NCBI GenBank assembly: GCA_027563935.2
Contig: CM050449.1
Coordinates: forward strand, 13,282,501-13,346,500
Origin: Costus lasius
Lineage: Eukaryota > Streptophyta > Magnoliopsida > Zingiberales > Costaceae
Length of the DNA: 64,000 nt
Direction of reading: 5' to 3'
Shown: positions 12,751-23,698 of the stretch, one piece after another
How positions within the stretch are numbered: position 1 is the first letter of the stretch
Layout of the letters: the number at the start of each line of letters is the position of its first letter
The notes under the pieces: generated by a model
Told to the model about the DNA's origin: nothing
Database searches by the model: none
Seen by the model: only the letters and a program-made list of their open reading frames with translations
Translations under genes and position numbers: made by a program

Positions 12751-13640
12751 GGGTGAGTTTCTCTCCTACGTGGAGAATGACTCAGTTCTTATTAGAGGAT
12801 AATACAATTCATCCTATGTGGAGAATAGTTCAATTTATACCCATGTGTAGGATGGCTCAGATCATACCCTTATGAAGGATAGCTCAGATCATGCCCATGT
12901 GGATGAAGCAGCCCAAATTATAACTAGCTCACATCGTGGATAGCACATATCATGGATATGTGGCTTAGATCGTGGATGGAGCTCCTGTGTGGAGGATATC
13001 TCAGTTTATACCTATGTGGAGGATAGCTTAGATCATGCCCACGTGGATGAAGCAGCCTAGATTGTGACTAGCTTCACATTGTGGATAAAGTAGTCCAAAT
13101 CGTGGATGGCTCATATCATGGATATGCAGCCTAGATCGTGGATGGCCACTAAGGTAGATATGCTACACCTATGGTGGATGAATTGCACCTATGGTGGATA
13201 TGCTGCACCTATGGTGGATACAGCCAATGGTCGATATGCTATACCTACAGTGGATGAACTGCATCTATGATGGATATACTGCACCTATGGTGGATGGACT
13301 GCACCTATGGTGGATATGGCTGCACATATCGTGGATACACCTATGGTGGATATGCTGCACATATCGTGGATATACCTTTATGGTGGATATGACTGCACAT
13401 ATCGTGGATGCACCTATGGTGGACGTATTTTTTTTATTCGTAATGTTACAGTGGATATGCTGCGCATATCGTGGATAGACACTAACATGGATGGACTACA
13501 CTAATCATGGATATAGATGACATGGATTGTTGCACACTTATCGTGGATACAGATAATGCAAATTGCTGCACACTTATCATGGATAAAGATAACGTGGATT
13601 GATACACACTTATCATGGATGGATAAATGTAACTTTGACA
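12751..13640 (+). repeat. Degenerate minisatellite built on TGGTGGATA / ATCGTGGATA
   Basis: From about 12750, blocks such as 'gtggaggatagctcagatcatgccc' repeat loosely. From about 13140 to 13640 they become a regular array of about 18-25 base units of the kind CTATGGTGGATATGCTGCAC and ACATATCGTGGATA. Copies differ in length and sequence. The array happens to be open for about 95 codons (Met/Trp/Asp-rich), which I treat as spurious. Confidence 0.85.
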
Positions 13641-14159
13641 CATGTTGTCGTCATTAGGGTTTTATTAGGTTTATGGATATATATATTCCATTGTATAGCG
13701 GGAGAACGCAGCATGCATGAGAGCATATAGGAGAGAAAGCCACTTGCATGAAGAAAAAGACAGATTGGAGAAAGTTTAGGGGAGAAGCTGTGAACTTAGG
13801 ACAACTTACGTATATTGGCTGCCGGCAAGAAGTTCACCGTTGGATCGGGCTAAAATTTTAAGAGAATGTTCGTGACTCAGTGCTCTTCAATTTAAACGGT
13901 CGGATCGTCGAACTAAGGTCTTTATCTCTTGCAGTCAACCCAGAACCGAGACTGATTATCTTGATGATATCTGAACTTTGTCTTCTCTCTTGTATCTCCT
14001 ACCAACTTCATGTTGATGTTATTTTGAGATTCAAATTTATTCTTGATGACGTGGTTATTTTCCTAGATGTTCTAGGAAGAGTTGTAATACTCATTAATTG
14101 ATTTAGTGAAAGATTTGAGCGGACTTTGGTCCCATGATTTTTTCTTCTCAAGTTAGATA
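13641..14159. other. Spacer between minisatellite and SINE
   Basis: AT-rich sequence with no recognisable gene. Confidence 0.5.
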
Positions 14160-14330
14160 GATTTTCCATGTAAAAATCTAGCTCAATGGTTAAGGGGTCA
14201 TGACTCGTGAGGGTCATGGACAGGGGTCGAATCCCGCTGCAGACGTGAATTGTTTGGGGTAACGGGGATCCAAACCGGGATTCGTGAGGTCGGAGGGACC
14301 TAGCCCGCTGGGCCTGGACCTGTTAGTGTT
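14160..14330 (+). mobile_element. tRNA-derived SINE (head region)
   Basis: Seen: a Pol III A-box TAGCTCAATGG at 14179-14189 and B-box GGTCGAATCC at 14225-14234, about 45 bases apart as in tRNA genes and SINEs. The flanks do not fold into a tRNA. A second, more diverged copy of the same head lies at about 23300-23400, so this is a dispersed family. The 3' end is not certain. Confidence 0.7.
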
Positions 14331-14494
14331 TTTTGTCTAGTGCTTTATTTCCATTGCTATTTCTGAATTATGTTGCCAGTAGTCATTTGGTGTTAAATCT
14401 AGTAATAGAAAATTTTTTGCATCTTCTCTCCCAACAATAAGGAGTTAAAGGCCTTGCACAAGTGATGATGGTGCGTATGAAAAAAAATCTCTTA

Positions 14495-15483
14495 TACTGT
14501 GTTTAATAGAGCGGATGAAATATTAAATTTTTTTTTGTGTTTAACATAAAAGACGGAAATTAGAGCTCTTCCAAAATTGATCCGTCCAAATCGGACGGAA
14601 ACTACTCTCACACCCTCTCAATGCCCTCACACCCTCACGATTTTCACAAAACCCTCACACGCTCACCCGGCTGGGAGCGCGTCCAGGTATACGCCGCGCC
14701 AGTCACAGGTCAAGCGCACCCACCCGGGACAGCCAGAGGAAGTGGTCGAAGAAAAGTAGACCATCTCGCCGGCATTGGCGAACACGGCGAGGGTCCGGAG
14801 GAGCAGGCGCCGCCGGGGGCACGGCAGAGGGCGTTGAATCCAATGAGGAAGCAGCCGGAGCGGAAGGCCTTGCGGCTGAAATTTTTCTTCCGCCGCCTCT
14901 GTTCGCCTGCGCCTCGTTGAAAGTTTTCTTCTGCCTGCGCCTCCGTGCCATGGATGAGCTCCACCATTCCTTCAAGGAGCCGGCCAACATCTGCAGCCCG
15001 CAGCGATCGTCCTCGTCCTCTTCGGAGAATGCGATCCAGATCGCTATGGTGCGGGTTGAGGACGAGTTCTGCAACCTCCTACTGACTCGGCCGATAGAGA
15101 TCGAGGTAGATGTGCTTGTCGATCTGAGCTCGCTCTCGATGAGCTCCGCCTTCGGGTATGGGCTCGACATTGAGTTTGAGACTGAGGTCAGCAGGATGGC
15201 GTTGGAGATGGGGAGTTGTTTTCGCAGGAATCGGTAAGGGCGACCAGCAGCATCCGTTGAGGCAGTATCAAGTCAATGAGGAGCATCCGTGAGATGGATC
15301 TACTTCTAGCCGAACGCATCTCTACTGATAGAGTATAAAAAGAAAAACAACGAATGTTTATAACAATCCTTTAAATTTTTCTTCCTCTTAACTAAACACA
15401 AAAAGAAAAAATATTTCTTATTTTTTTTTCCTTTTTATTTTTCTTTCATTCTTCCTTTCTCATTCGCCCTATTAAACACAGTG
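14495..15483. mobile_element. Non-autonomous Harbinger-like (Pack-type) TIR element
   Basis: The ends are inverted copies: TACTGTGTTTAATAGAGCG... at the left and the reverse complement of ...CGCCCTATTAAACACAGTG at the right. TTA (14492-14494 and 15484-15486) flanks both sides as a 3 bp target duplication, the usual mark of PIF/Harbinger or Tourist elements. The 989 bp body has no transposase. Its GC-rich centre (about 14600-15240), unlike the AT-rich ends, looks like captured gene sequence. Confidence 0.75.
14950..15237 (+). pseudogene. Captured EXO70-like exocyst subunit fragment
   Basis: Starting at ATG 14950 the plus strand encodes MDELHHSFKEPANICSP, then ENAIQIAMVRVEDEFCNLLL. Known: plant EXO70 proteins carry an Ala-x-x-(Met/Ile)-A-M-x-R-L-E-x-E-F-x-x-L-L segment in the N-terminal third. 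The match covers only about 40-60 residues and the frame ends at 15237, so no complete exocyst subunit is possible. It lies wholly inside the TIR element. The similarity is judged by eye and needs a search. Confidence 0.5.
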
Positions 15484-15641
15484 TTATATCATTATTTTTC
15501 ATAATACCCTTGGAAAGCTAAGATTTATTTAGCAAGATATCACTTTTGACTTAATCATTCAAGAGTTAGGCACAAAAACCTATGTTTGGATCACTTGGGT
15601 GCTATCAGACTAACCAAATCTCTTTCTTTTTGGTAGTTGAC
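15484..15641. other. Short AT-rich spacer
   Basis: No gene seen; directly precedes the 680 bp duplication. Confidence 0.4.
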
Positions 15642-16599
15642 TGATTGAGAGTTTTTTTGGCCTTGACAACTTACTTTTTTGTTGGGCAATTAATAGATGC
15701 TAAATTGATTTAGCCTCTCCTAGCATTAGCATACTCAATCCAGATAGATAATAACACGGTGACCACATATTGGGTCCAAGCTAGTTAGAGGCATAGTCTC
15801 AGCACACCCTATATTTGACACCTTGAATTCCTTTTATTTGAATAGAGTGACTCTAAGGCTGGGATGAATGAAAAATATATATAAAAAAAATAAATAAATG
15901 GATAAAATATGTTATAGATTTTCTTTCTTGTGTTTACTTGAATGGAAAGAAAGTTTGAAGGATTAATATATATACCCCAATTTTTATTTTTTTATTTATA
16001 TTATATTATATATATATATATAATTAAAAAATTATTAAATATTAAATATTAAATACGAACGACGACGGCGAGGGCAAGTAGCAATTGCATGAACGAGCAA
16101 TAGCAGCGAGCTCAAGTAGCGATGACAAGGACGAATAGTCGAGAAAAACTCGTATTGAGCGAGAATAAATAACGGTGCGGTGAAAAGTTAGGTGTGAATA
16201 ATAAAGTTAAGTTATAGTTTCAGCTTTCTGTCCGATTTGGGCGGAAAGCAAATGGAGGGATTAATGACTAACTTTTCCTCTTACTTTCCCTTCTAAATTA
16301 TCCATGTCCAAGTAAATTGAGTGATTGAGAGTTTTTTTTGGCCTTGACAACTTACTTTTTTGTTGGGCAATTAATAGATGCTAAATTGATTTAGCCTCTC
16401 CTAGCATTAGCATACTCAATCCAGATAGATAATAACACGGTGACCACATATTGGGTAATGCTAGGAGAGGCTAAATCAATAAATAAATAAATAAATAAAT
16501 GGATAAAATATGTTATAGATTTTCTTTTGTGTTTACTTGAATCAAAAGAAAGTTTGAAGGATTAATATATATACCTCAATTTTTATTTTTTATTCACAT

Positions 16600-16634
<35 letters not shown>

Positions 16635-16990
16635 AATTATAAATATTAAATATTAAATACGAGCGACGACGGCGAGGGCAAGTAGCAACTGCATGAACGA
16701 GCAATAGCAGCGAGCTCAAGTAGCGATGACAAGGACGAATAGTCGAGAAAAACTCGTATTGAGCGAGAATAAATAACGGTGCGGTGAAAAGTTAGGTGTG
16801 AATAATAAAGTTAAGTTATAGTTTCAGCTTTTCGTCCGATTTGGGCGGAAAGCAAATGGATGAATTAATGACTAACTTTTCCTCCTACTTTCCCTTCTAA
16901 ATTATCCATCCGTCTAAGTAAACAAGTTTATATTTCTTTCCTTTCTACTTTCTTTCCTTTACTTTTAATTTTTCCTCGAAATAAACAAGG
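15642..16990 (+). repeat. Tandem duplication of about 680 bp
   Basis: A unit starting (c/g)TGATTGAGAG, then TGGCCTTGACAACTTAC, is found at about 15642-16321 and again at about 16322-16990. The two copies share blocks such as GATAATAACACGGTGACCAC and GACGACGGCGAGGGCAAGTA almost without change. Copy 2 lacks about 110 bases present in copy 1 after 'catattgggt' and has instead a 24-base inverted copy of upstream unit sequence. Both copies contain (TA)n runs. The right part ends in AAATAAACAAGGCC, like a Tourist/Stowaway MITE end. Confidence 0.88.
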
Positions 16991-16998
16991 CCTAAAAT

Positions 16999-17203
16999 AC
17001 TTTTATGTAGTTAAAATATAATTTTCTAAAACTTTTTCAATGCCGTATTTACTATTATTGGAATGTGGCTCTAGAACTGTGAATCGTCGATATCTGTTTT
17101 TTACTTTTATGTAGTTAAAATATAATTTTCTAAAACTTTTTCAATGCCATATTTACTATTATTGGAATGTGGCTCTAGAACTGTGAATCGTCGATATCTG
17201 TTT
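16999..17203 (+). repeat. Near-perfect 104 bp tandem duplication
   Basis: ACTTTTATGTAGTTAAAATA... at 16999-17102 is repeated at 17103-17203, with one clear substitution (gccgta versus gccata). Confidence 0.93.
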
Positions 17204-18016
17204 GCATACATTTGACTCTCATGTAAAGCTCTCATCCCTGACAACCAATTCAATGTTTTATCATATCATTGACTTTTATTGCTCTAGAATACCATTAGTA
17301 TACTATGTTTTGCACAAAGGGTATTCAATCTCAACCATGTAATTCCCAAAATAAAGCATTGGAATTAATATGCTTGAAAGACATAAAATGTCAAATAAAT
17401 ACCTCATAATTTAATTTTTAATCGACTAGAGAATATAGTGTACATGAATACACAAAATTATAGTATATGAGACAAGTACATAAGCTCGAAGGTAAAAGAA
17501 TAGATAAGTTACGAATAATGATTTGAAATAAATTAACTCAAAACTTAATTTAATGATATTTATATACAGAGTAAGATACAGATATAACTTTTGCACAACA
17601 AATCCGTACCCGCCACCAGTTAATTAGGACGTTATGCAAATTTTTGTGTTTACCAAAACAAGGTAAAAGGGTTAACACTGCGCCACCAGTTCATTCTTGT
17701 CTTATGCGTTTACTAAATAACACATGCACTTGTGACTTGTCACTAGGCAAAATTGTCACGACCGTTTTGTATCGTTAGTTTCTCTCGACGAGAAGTTGTA
17801 GCACACTGCCGGTGGATGTCCATCAGGATTTGAGGAGGCCGAATACGCAGACATCTATTGGTTTGTTTTTATCCATCTTACCCTACCATTTCAACTTCTT
17901 TTTCCTGACCTTTACAACAAGCGCCATCTACTGTTGCGTTGCATTAGGAAAAAGGAGTGGAAGTGAAAAAAAAGGACTCAAAAAATATAAATAAATAAAA
18001 AGGAAGGCCGTTTCCA
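17204..18016. other. Intergenic, AT-rich
   Basis: Contains the 3' flank of the minus-strand gene at 18017-18565. No other gene seen. Confidence 0.5.
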
Positions 18017-18565
18017 TCAGACGGCCGGTAGCGTCTCAGGCCGCCACGAGATATCCGTAAAATCATACGGCAGGTAGAGAGGCACGTCGGCGTAATCAAA
18101 CAACTCGCCGTCGAACAGCACCCCGTCCTCCGTCTCCGCCTTCTCCTGCCGCAACCCCCCATCGAACCCCTCGTAGCCGCTTATGTCATCATCGAATCCC
18201 CAGATCTGGCCGAATCCGGCCGCTTCCGCATCTCCGGTCACATCGGCGACGACGGGCTCGTGCTCGTCGGCTTCTTCAGACGAAGGCGGAGCCGGTGGCA
18301 AGCCAAGCTCATCGTCAGAGGCCTCAAAGAGAAAACCTAGATCTGGCTGTTGCACCTGCGGAAACTGTGGCTGCGGGGGCGGAGAGGGGAGGGCAATCTC
18401 CTCCTCGAGGCTCTTCATGACGGAGGCAATATCCTGGTCGACAGCTTCGGCGTCGTCGTCTAGGATGTCAAGTAGCAGGCGTTTTGCCTCCGGCGAGGAG
18501 ATCTGAGGCGAGTCCTCGTCCTCGAGCTCGTCGCGGCGCCTCTTGTGATCACCGCAACCCTCCAT
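18017..18565 (-). CDS. Acidic plant-specific protein, unknown function
   Basis: One exon of 182 residues from ATG 18565 (MEGCGDHKRRRDELEDED). The frame opens slightly further upstream but without an ATG. Features in order: a basic patch HKRRR that may be nuclear-targeting, SSPEAKRLLLDILDDD, a second helix DIASVMKSLEEEI, a Pro/Gln-rich linker, the motif QPDLGFLFEASDDELGLPP and an acidic C-terminal half rich in Asp, Phe and Tyr. Conserved plant proteins with the (L/F)LEASDDELGLPP motif exist without firm function; the overall look is of a small nuclear regulator with an acidic activation-like tail, which is inference. Strong codon bias (GC at third positions) and a good TATA box support a real gene. 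Confidence 0.85.
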   Translation of the reverse strand: MEGCGDHKRRRDELEDEDSPQISSPEAKRLLLDILDDDAEAVDQDIASVMKSLEEEIALPSPPPQPQFPQVQQPDLGFLFEASDDELGLPPAPPSSEEADEHEPVVADVTGDAEAAGFGQIWGFDDDISGYEGFDGGLRQEKAETEDGVLFDGELFDYADVPLYLPYDFTDISWRPETLPAV

Positions 18566-18706
18566 CGATAGCAAGACTTTTCTTTAGCTTTGGGCAAACT
18601 GGAAAAGTGAAGAGGGAAAAAGGAAAAGCGCTGAGCGTACGCGTGGTCCGAGTAGGAGCAGAAGTAGTACGCGTGTGAATGGTGTTGTGCACGGTGGAGG
18701 TGGTGG

Positions 18707-18714
18707 TTTATATA
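18707..18714 (-). promoter_or_regulatory. TATA box (TATATAAA) of the acidic protein gene
   Basis: Perfect TATATAAA on the minus strand, about 140 bases upstream of the ATG at 18565, a normal spacing for a short plant leader. Confidence 0.8.
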
Positions 18715-21700
18715 GGAAGCGAGGGAATAGGGATAGGGTGGCGGATATTTTTCCTTCCCAAGGTCCCTTTTTTCCGTAGACACGAGAAAGAGAAGGGGGG
18801 CTTGGACGCGTAATAAACCGTCAAAGAAGGGGTAAAAGGGTAAGGAAAGGGAAGATAGGGGAGCGTGGAGATCGGGGATTGTGGGGCCAGCCATCACGGG
18901 CGCGGACGAGAGCCCTTTTCTTTGCATAAAATAAAGAAAAAGTAACGGGGACATGTCCGTTATGAACTGGATTTCAGGTCCGGAGTTGGCGTCCGGTTGT
19001 GGGACCACTGACCTCGTCCTCGTCGTCAGCTCGGCGTGGCGTGGCTTGGTCCTCCCCCCCTGGGCCTCGGCTGGCTTCGGATGCCTTTTCTTTTTTTTGT
19101 TATTGCTATTTATTTTAAGAATAATTTTCCAACGGTGGGGAAGCCATCCCTGCGGCGTTTATCTTGTTTGACTGTGTTTGGGACATTCCGATTGGATAAC
19201 TTTGAAAGGTAAGGAGAGCCACAGTTGACGTCTTGTGAGATAACAATTGCATGACCACAGCAACGTGGCCGTACCTACGGCGGCCAGCCGTGAATGTTAG
19301 GATCGACAGCCAATGAATTTAGTTAATTACACCCATTAATTACGTGGGCCGAGCCCGAGTGCAAATGTGCAATACTGCAATAGCAATTTGCCCCGGCACT
19401 TTTATTAGCATATTTAAATGAATGGTTATATTAGGATGAGAATTGAAATATTTTAATAAATACTGGCCTCTTTTTAAATTATTTTAAATTCATAATGGGC
19501 AAATAGTGGTAGGTTTGAGAAACTATTCGCTCCTAAAAACATCGAGCTGGCATCAATAATATGCAAGCAATTGTCCGGCACGTGCTCGCACAGCCGATTT
19601 GCGTGCGAACTGCATCCGGTGGGGTTAACCTGATGGGGGAGGTGGCCCGGCGTGTTGCGTCCAATCATGGCGGGTGCTGCAGTTGGAAGCACAAACCATT
19701 TATCGCCCGTCCGGACCCAGCGTGGCATGTGGGAACCGGTGTTCGCTGTTCGATCTCATCCCGCTGCCCATCACTCGTGGCGTACTGCCGGCCGAGCCGT
19801 ATGGAGCAAGCAAGAAACGTGGCAAGCCGCATGCGGCTAGGCCGACGTGGCGAAGGCAGCGGGTAGACCGGTGGGCGGCACCAAACCGAGAGGCGAGATG
19901 GGACGGGTCACGTGAGGCAGGAAGGAGGTTGGTGTCACGGGGTGGGGGCCACGAGCGAGCGTGACCGACAAGGTCCCAAGGAGATAATTGCAAAGTAGCG
20001 GCGTGGGCCACCGCCACCACAACGCCAGGCGCCAGCGCCTTCCCTCCCGGCGTCTGCCAGTCTCTGACAGCCTGTCGCGGTGTAGTTAAAGGGTATCGTT
20101 TGGGTGGTTTATTTTCTCATTTATGATTTAAATTTTTATGGAAACTATATGTCCTTCACGTGAGCTGGCCAGCGTGGAGGCTCCTTCACTTCACTGTGCA
20201 CGTTTGTTTGTTTAATCCCACATCTACAAAACAAAACCCTCATTCCCTCTGATTATTTGAAAAACGTATGAAGAAAAAAAAAACAAAGACTACTCAACCA
20301 GAGAATGATAGAAAATTAAAAATTATAAAAAGACTTTTAATTTAAAATCAGAAAAAAAAAACCATGACCAATTTCATATCTAATATATGAGAATTGAATC
20401 AATTGATATAGGCAAGAATAACATAATACTAGCTGTAATGTTCATATTACTAATGTGTGCACAGTATAATTATTTGACTAATCAACAGCCTTGGCTGATG
20501 GCTTTCGTGTTGTGCTTTAGGTGGGACCCATAGGTTTCGTCATCCGTAGACACCACCGCACCTGGTGACCATCAAACATAAATTTTGTATGGACCAGCCG
20601 GTACCGATTCATCAATTATGCTGCTCTGACAAATGGATCCGAAGATCTAATTAAAATATCCAATTCTAGAATAAATAAAAAGAAACAAGCTAATTGCCAA
20701 CTAATATCAACTACGCACTCCATCATCTCTTCTGCACCATGCATACATGTATGCATATTCAAGAAAATCAATACTAATTTTCTTTTCAATTTATTGAGCC
20801 GAATAAAGTCGCGATATCCAAAATCATGATTAAACTTTAAAATAAAATAAATAAAACGGAGAACAAATGGTGGAGCCCGCGAACAAATAAAGGCCGACGT
20901 GTACTCCATTCGGCGCGATGCGGAAAATTAATTAAGACGGTCGGCACACATGATGATGGAGTCCTTGCAAAATAAAGGCGATCAATTGGACACCGGGCCG
21001 TTGAATCCTTTTAATTTATATTCGAGGAATTAAAGAAAGTAGAGAGGTGGCATGTACGACCATTTGGCACGCTAAACGGAGCTCAATTGTTTAATTGGGC
21101 GAACCAAATCTTGATTAAAGTACATGTTTGTTCGCATGCTTTGATTTGACTACGACTGGGGGGGAGTGGGAATCCGTCGCGATGTTAGGTCTCCAATTCC
21201 GCGTTTGTTTGCTGGCCACACATGGATCGACTCAAATTTGTGCTAGATTTGCCACAGCTAAAGATTCATCATTGCCATATTTTATGCCGCGCATTATGCT
21301 TGCTTTTTCTTTTTTTTTAATTTGTGATTTAAGAAAAAGGAGTGGGTGTTATTGGCAATTGGGAGGCCATTAAGTAAGTAATTGATTGACTAATTAGTTT
21401 GTTAGGACTATCTGCACACACTGCGCCATGCAGTGACCGGAGGATGAGGACATGTCTGTGATTAATTATTGCATGGGGCCCCTTTCCTGTCTCCAATTCT
21501 GAAATTGATTAAAAACGTTATTGTTCATAAATTTATATTTTGAATTAGGCAATAATGAAAAAGATAAGTTTCAACCGCGATGATCAAATCACCCTACTAT
21601 TGCTTACTATTATATGAATATTGTGATGTTATTAAGACATACTATGATATTAACTCATGTATATTATTTCATTAATTTTCTACCAGTGGGACGTCTTAGA

Positions 21701-23299
21701 AACAAACAATCCACATTTATAACGTTTGTTTCTTTAGAGAGAATCTATTAGACAATCCACTGAAGTATAACCGTCGACAATCCTATTTGTGATTACTCTA
21801 ATTCAATAAATAGGCCTAGAGTATCTTTGTTTAATCCAACGTAACAAGATTTGATATATTGATTTTATAACTTACTAAATTATATTGTAATTTAAGATAT
21901 CTCTTAGAATTAACTAATTAAACCGCATGATTGATCAGAATACTCTATGAATGAAGAACATTATTAGAGTATCCATAATTATATCGGCGAACTATATTAT
22001 AAAACAAAATTACGAAAGTTTCATATTTTGTAAATTTTAGGTAAACCCAACTTATGCTTTGTTCTCAACACCTTCCTCACAACAAAGTTGCTTGAAATTG
22101 TGATTAATTAAAAACGCATGCGCTAAGCAAACCAAGATGGTTTTGTTTGATTTGTGTTTGCCTCTCCATCGGCTGACTAGTGAAGGATATGATGTGAGCA
22201 AGCTAACCCAAATGTAATCGTTTTAATTGTGTCAAATGTGTGTGCAAAGGATTCAATGAGACGACGGGCCAAGCCTAATCAATTCATGTCTATAAACTCC
22301 GACACGTTTTTCTTTTGTATTTTGATATATTTATGGTTCCAATTCATCGTTTTCTTACTAATATAATACAAGAATGAGCAAAGGAGAAGAGCAAATATAA
22401 TATCTGAAGATTCAATTTAGTCTTTTTTTATGTATATGTCGATGTAATTTGACTTGAAGTTTTATTATTATTATTATTCTGCACGAGAAGCTTCCTCTCA
22501 AGTTTGAATCAATTAACTATTACTTACGTGTTTGCGTGCCTCATGTGGTTTCTGAACTCTGATTGCAGACACAAGAACAATTAATTAATAATCCGGTGGG
22601 TTGATATTTCTTGCTAAATGAACTGGTCATGACCTACCTGGTTGGGCAATGGCCAGTGGGCACCGCTGTGTCCATTCTTTAATTGAAATTATTAATAGTT
22701 TTCAGTTCCAGGCAGAGCATGTGGAACAGTGCCAGGTCAGTACAGTAGCAGCAATTTAAACAGAAGACGGTTACCATCGACAAATCAGATGTCTGGTGTA
22801 CAAGAGGAGTAGCTAAACAGATGAGGACGACTTGAGCTGTGTGGTCAGCAGAGCAGACACGTTGACTGGCTGAGAGCCAAGCAGCCATTAGCCAACCAAT
22901 ATCTGCCGCTTTGCCTATCTCTCTCTCTGTATCTATCTATCCATTTATCTACCGGGTCATTGCCATTGCCTGCTACCTAATCGGTTCGTCGTCTCGGACA
23001 GCTACGTCTAAGGAACACATTTTTCACTTTGTTTCTTTTTCTTTTTAACATGATAAAAGTATAAGTAACATAAGACTTAACGTCAACACTTTATTATCAA
23101 TAACTAAAGTTTTTACCCGTTTAACTAATGGCATCTTCTATAATAAGTTAATCTTTTTGATTATATAATTGTTCTTCTCTACTACTTCAATTTAGTCCCA
23201 GATAAAAACTATAATATAATACTTGGTGAACTTATTATTAATAATTTGTCTTTTTTTTTTGGCAAAAGCGAGTAATCACGGTGATAACATGATTACAAT
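18715..23299. other. Long intergenic region
   Basis: 18715-19100 is upstream promoter sequence. 19500-20050 is GC-rich with open frames on both strands but no domain or consistent frame. 20050-23299 is AT-rich with no gene that I can support. Confidence 0.5.
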
Positions 23300-23410
23300 C
23301 TAGATTTATGATCAACTCAATAGTTAGAGGGTCATAATTCGTGAGAGTCATGTCCAGAAGTTGAATCCCGCTACAGATGAAATATTTCCGGAGGCATGAT
23401 AGCCCATAAA
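23300..23410 (+). mobile_element. Diverged tRNA-derived SINE head
   Basis: Related to the element at 14160: 'gatcaactcaatagttagagggtcat' (A-box region) and AGTTGAATCCC (B-box, 23359-23369), with the same 'gggtcat...tcgtgag(a/g)gtcatg' between them. The tail differs. Confidence 0.55.
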
Positions 23411-23698
23411 TAGGAACAAAATTCAGATTTATAAATCTTAGATTGGGACCCAAACATCTGGACATAGCTTATTACGAGTTATGATCTAACATAAAGTTAA
23501 GCCATCTAAATTAGAATCATAGAAAGACATCATTCACACCCAAATATACAACTGAACTAAAAAGGCACAAATCATCAAAGGCATAAAATTCTAAATCATA
23601 CTATAAATACTATAAAATTCACAGCCCAACACTTGAACCTCTACTGAAAATGCCCTGATAGTATCAGTCCAACTTTGGTAACTCAAACCAGCCAAAGT

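Noticed and set aside
13191..13504. Open frames rich in Met, Asp and Trp
   Set aside because: Produced by the minisatellite unit; no start context or homologue.
18460..19008. 182-codon minus-strand frame overlapping the acidic protein gene start
   Set aside because: Covers promoter and TATA box, different frame, no motif.
19474..20022. Five overlapping frames in GC-rich DNA
   Set aside because: No domain, equal openness on both strands; GC content alone explains them.
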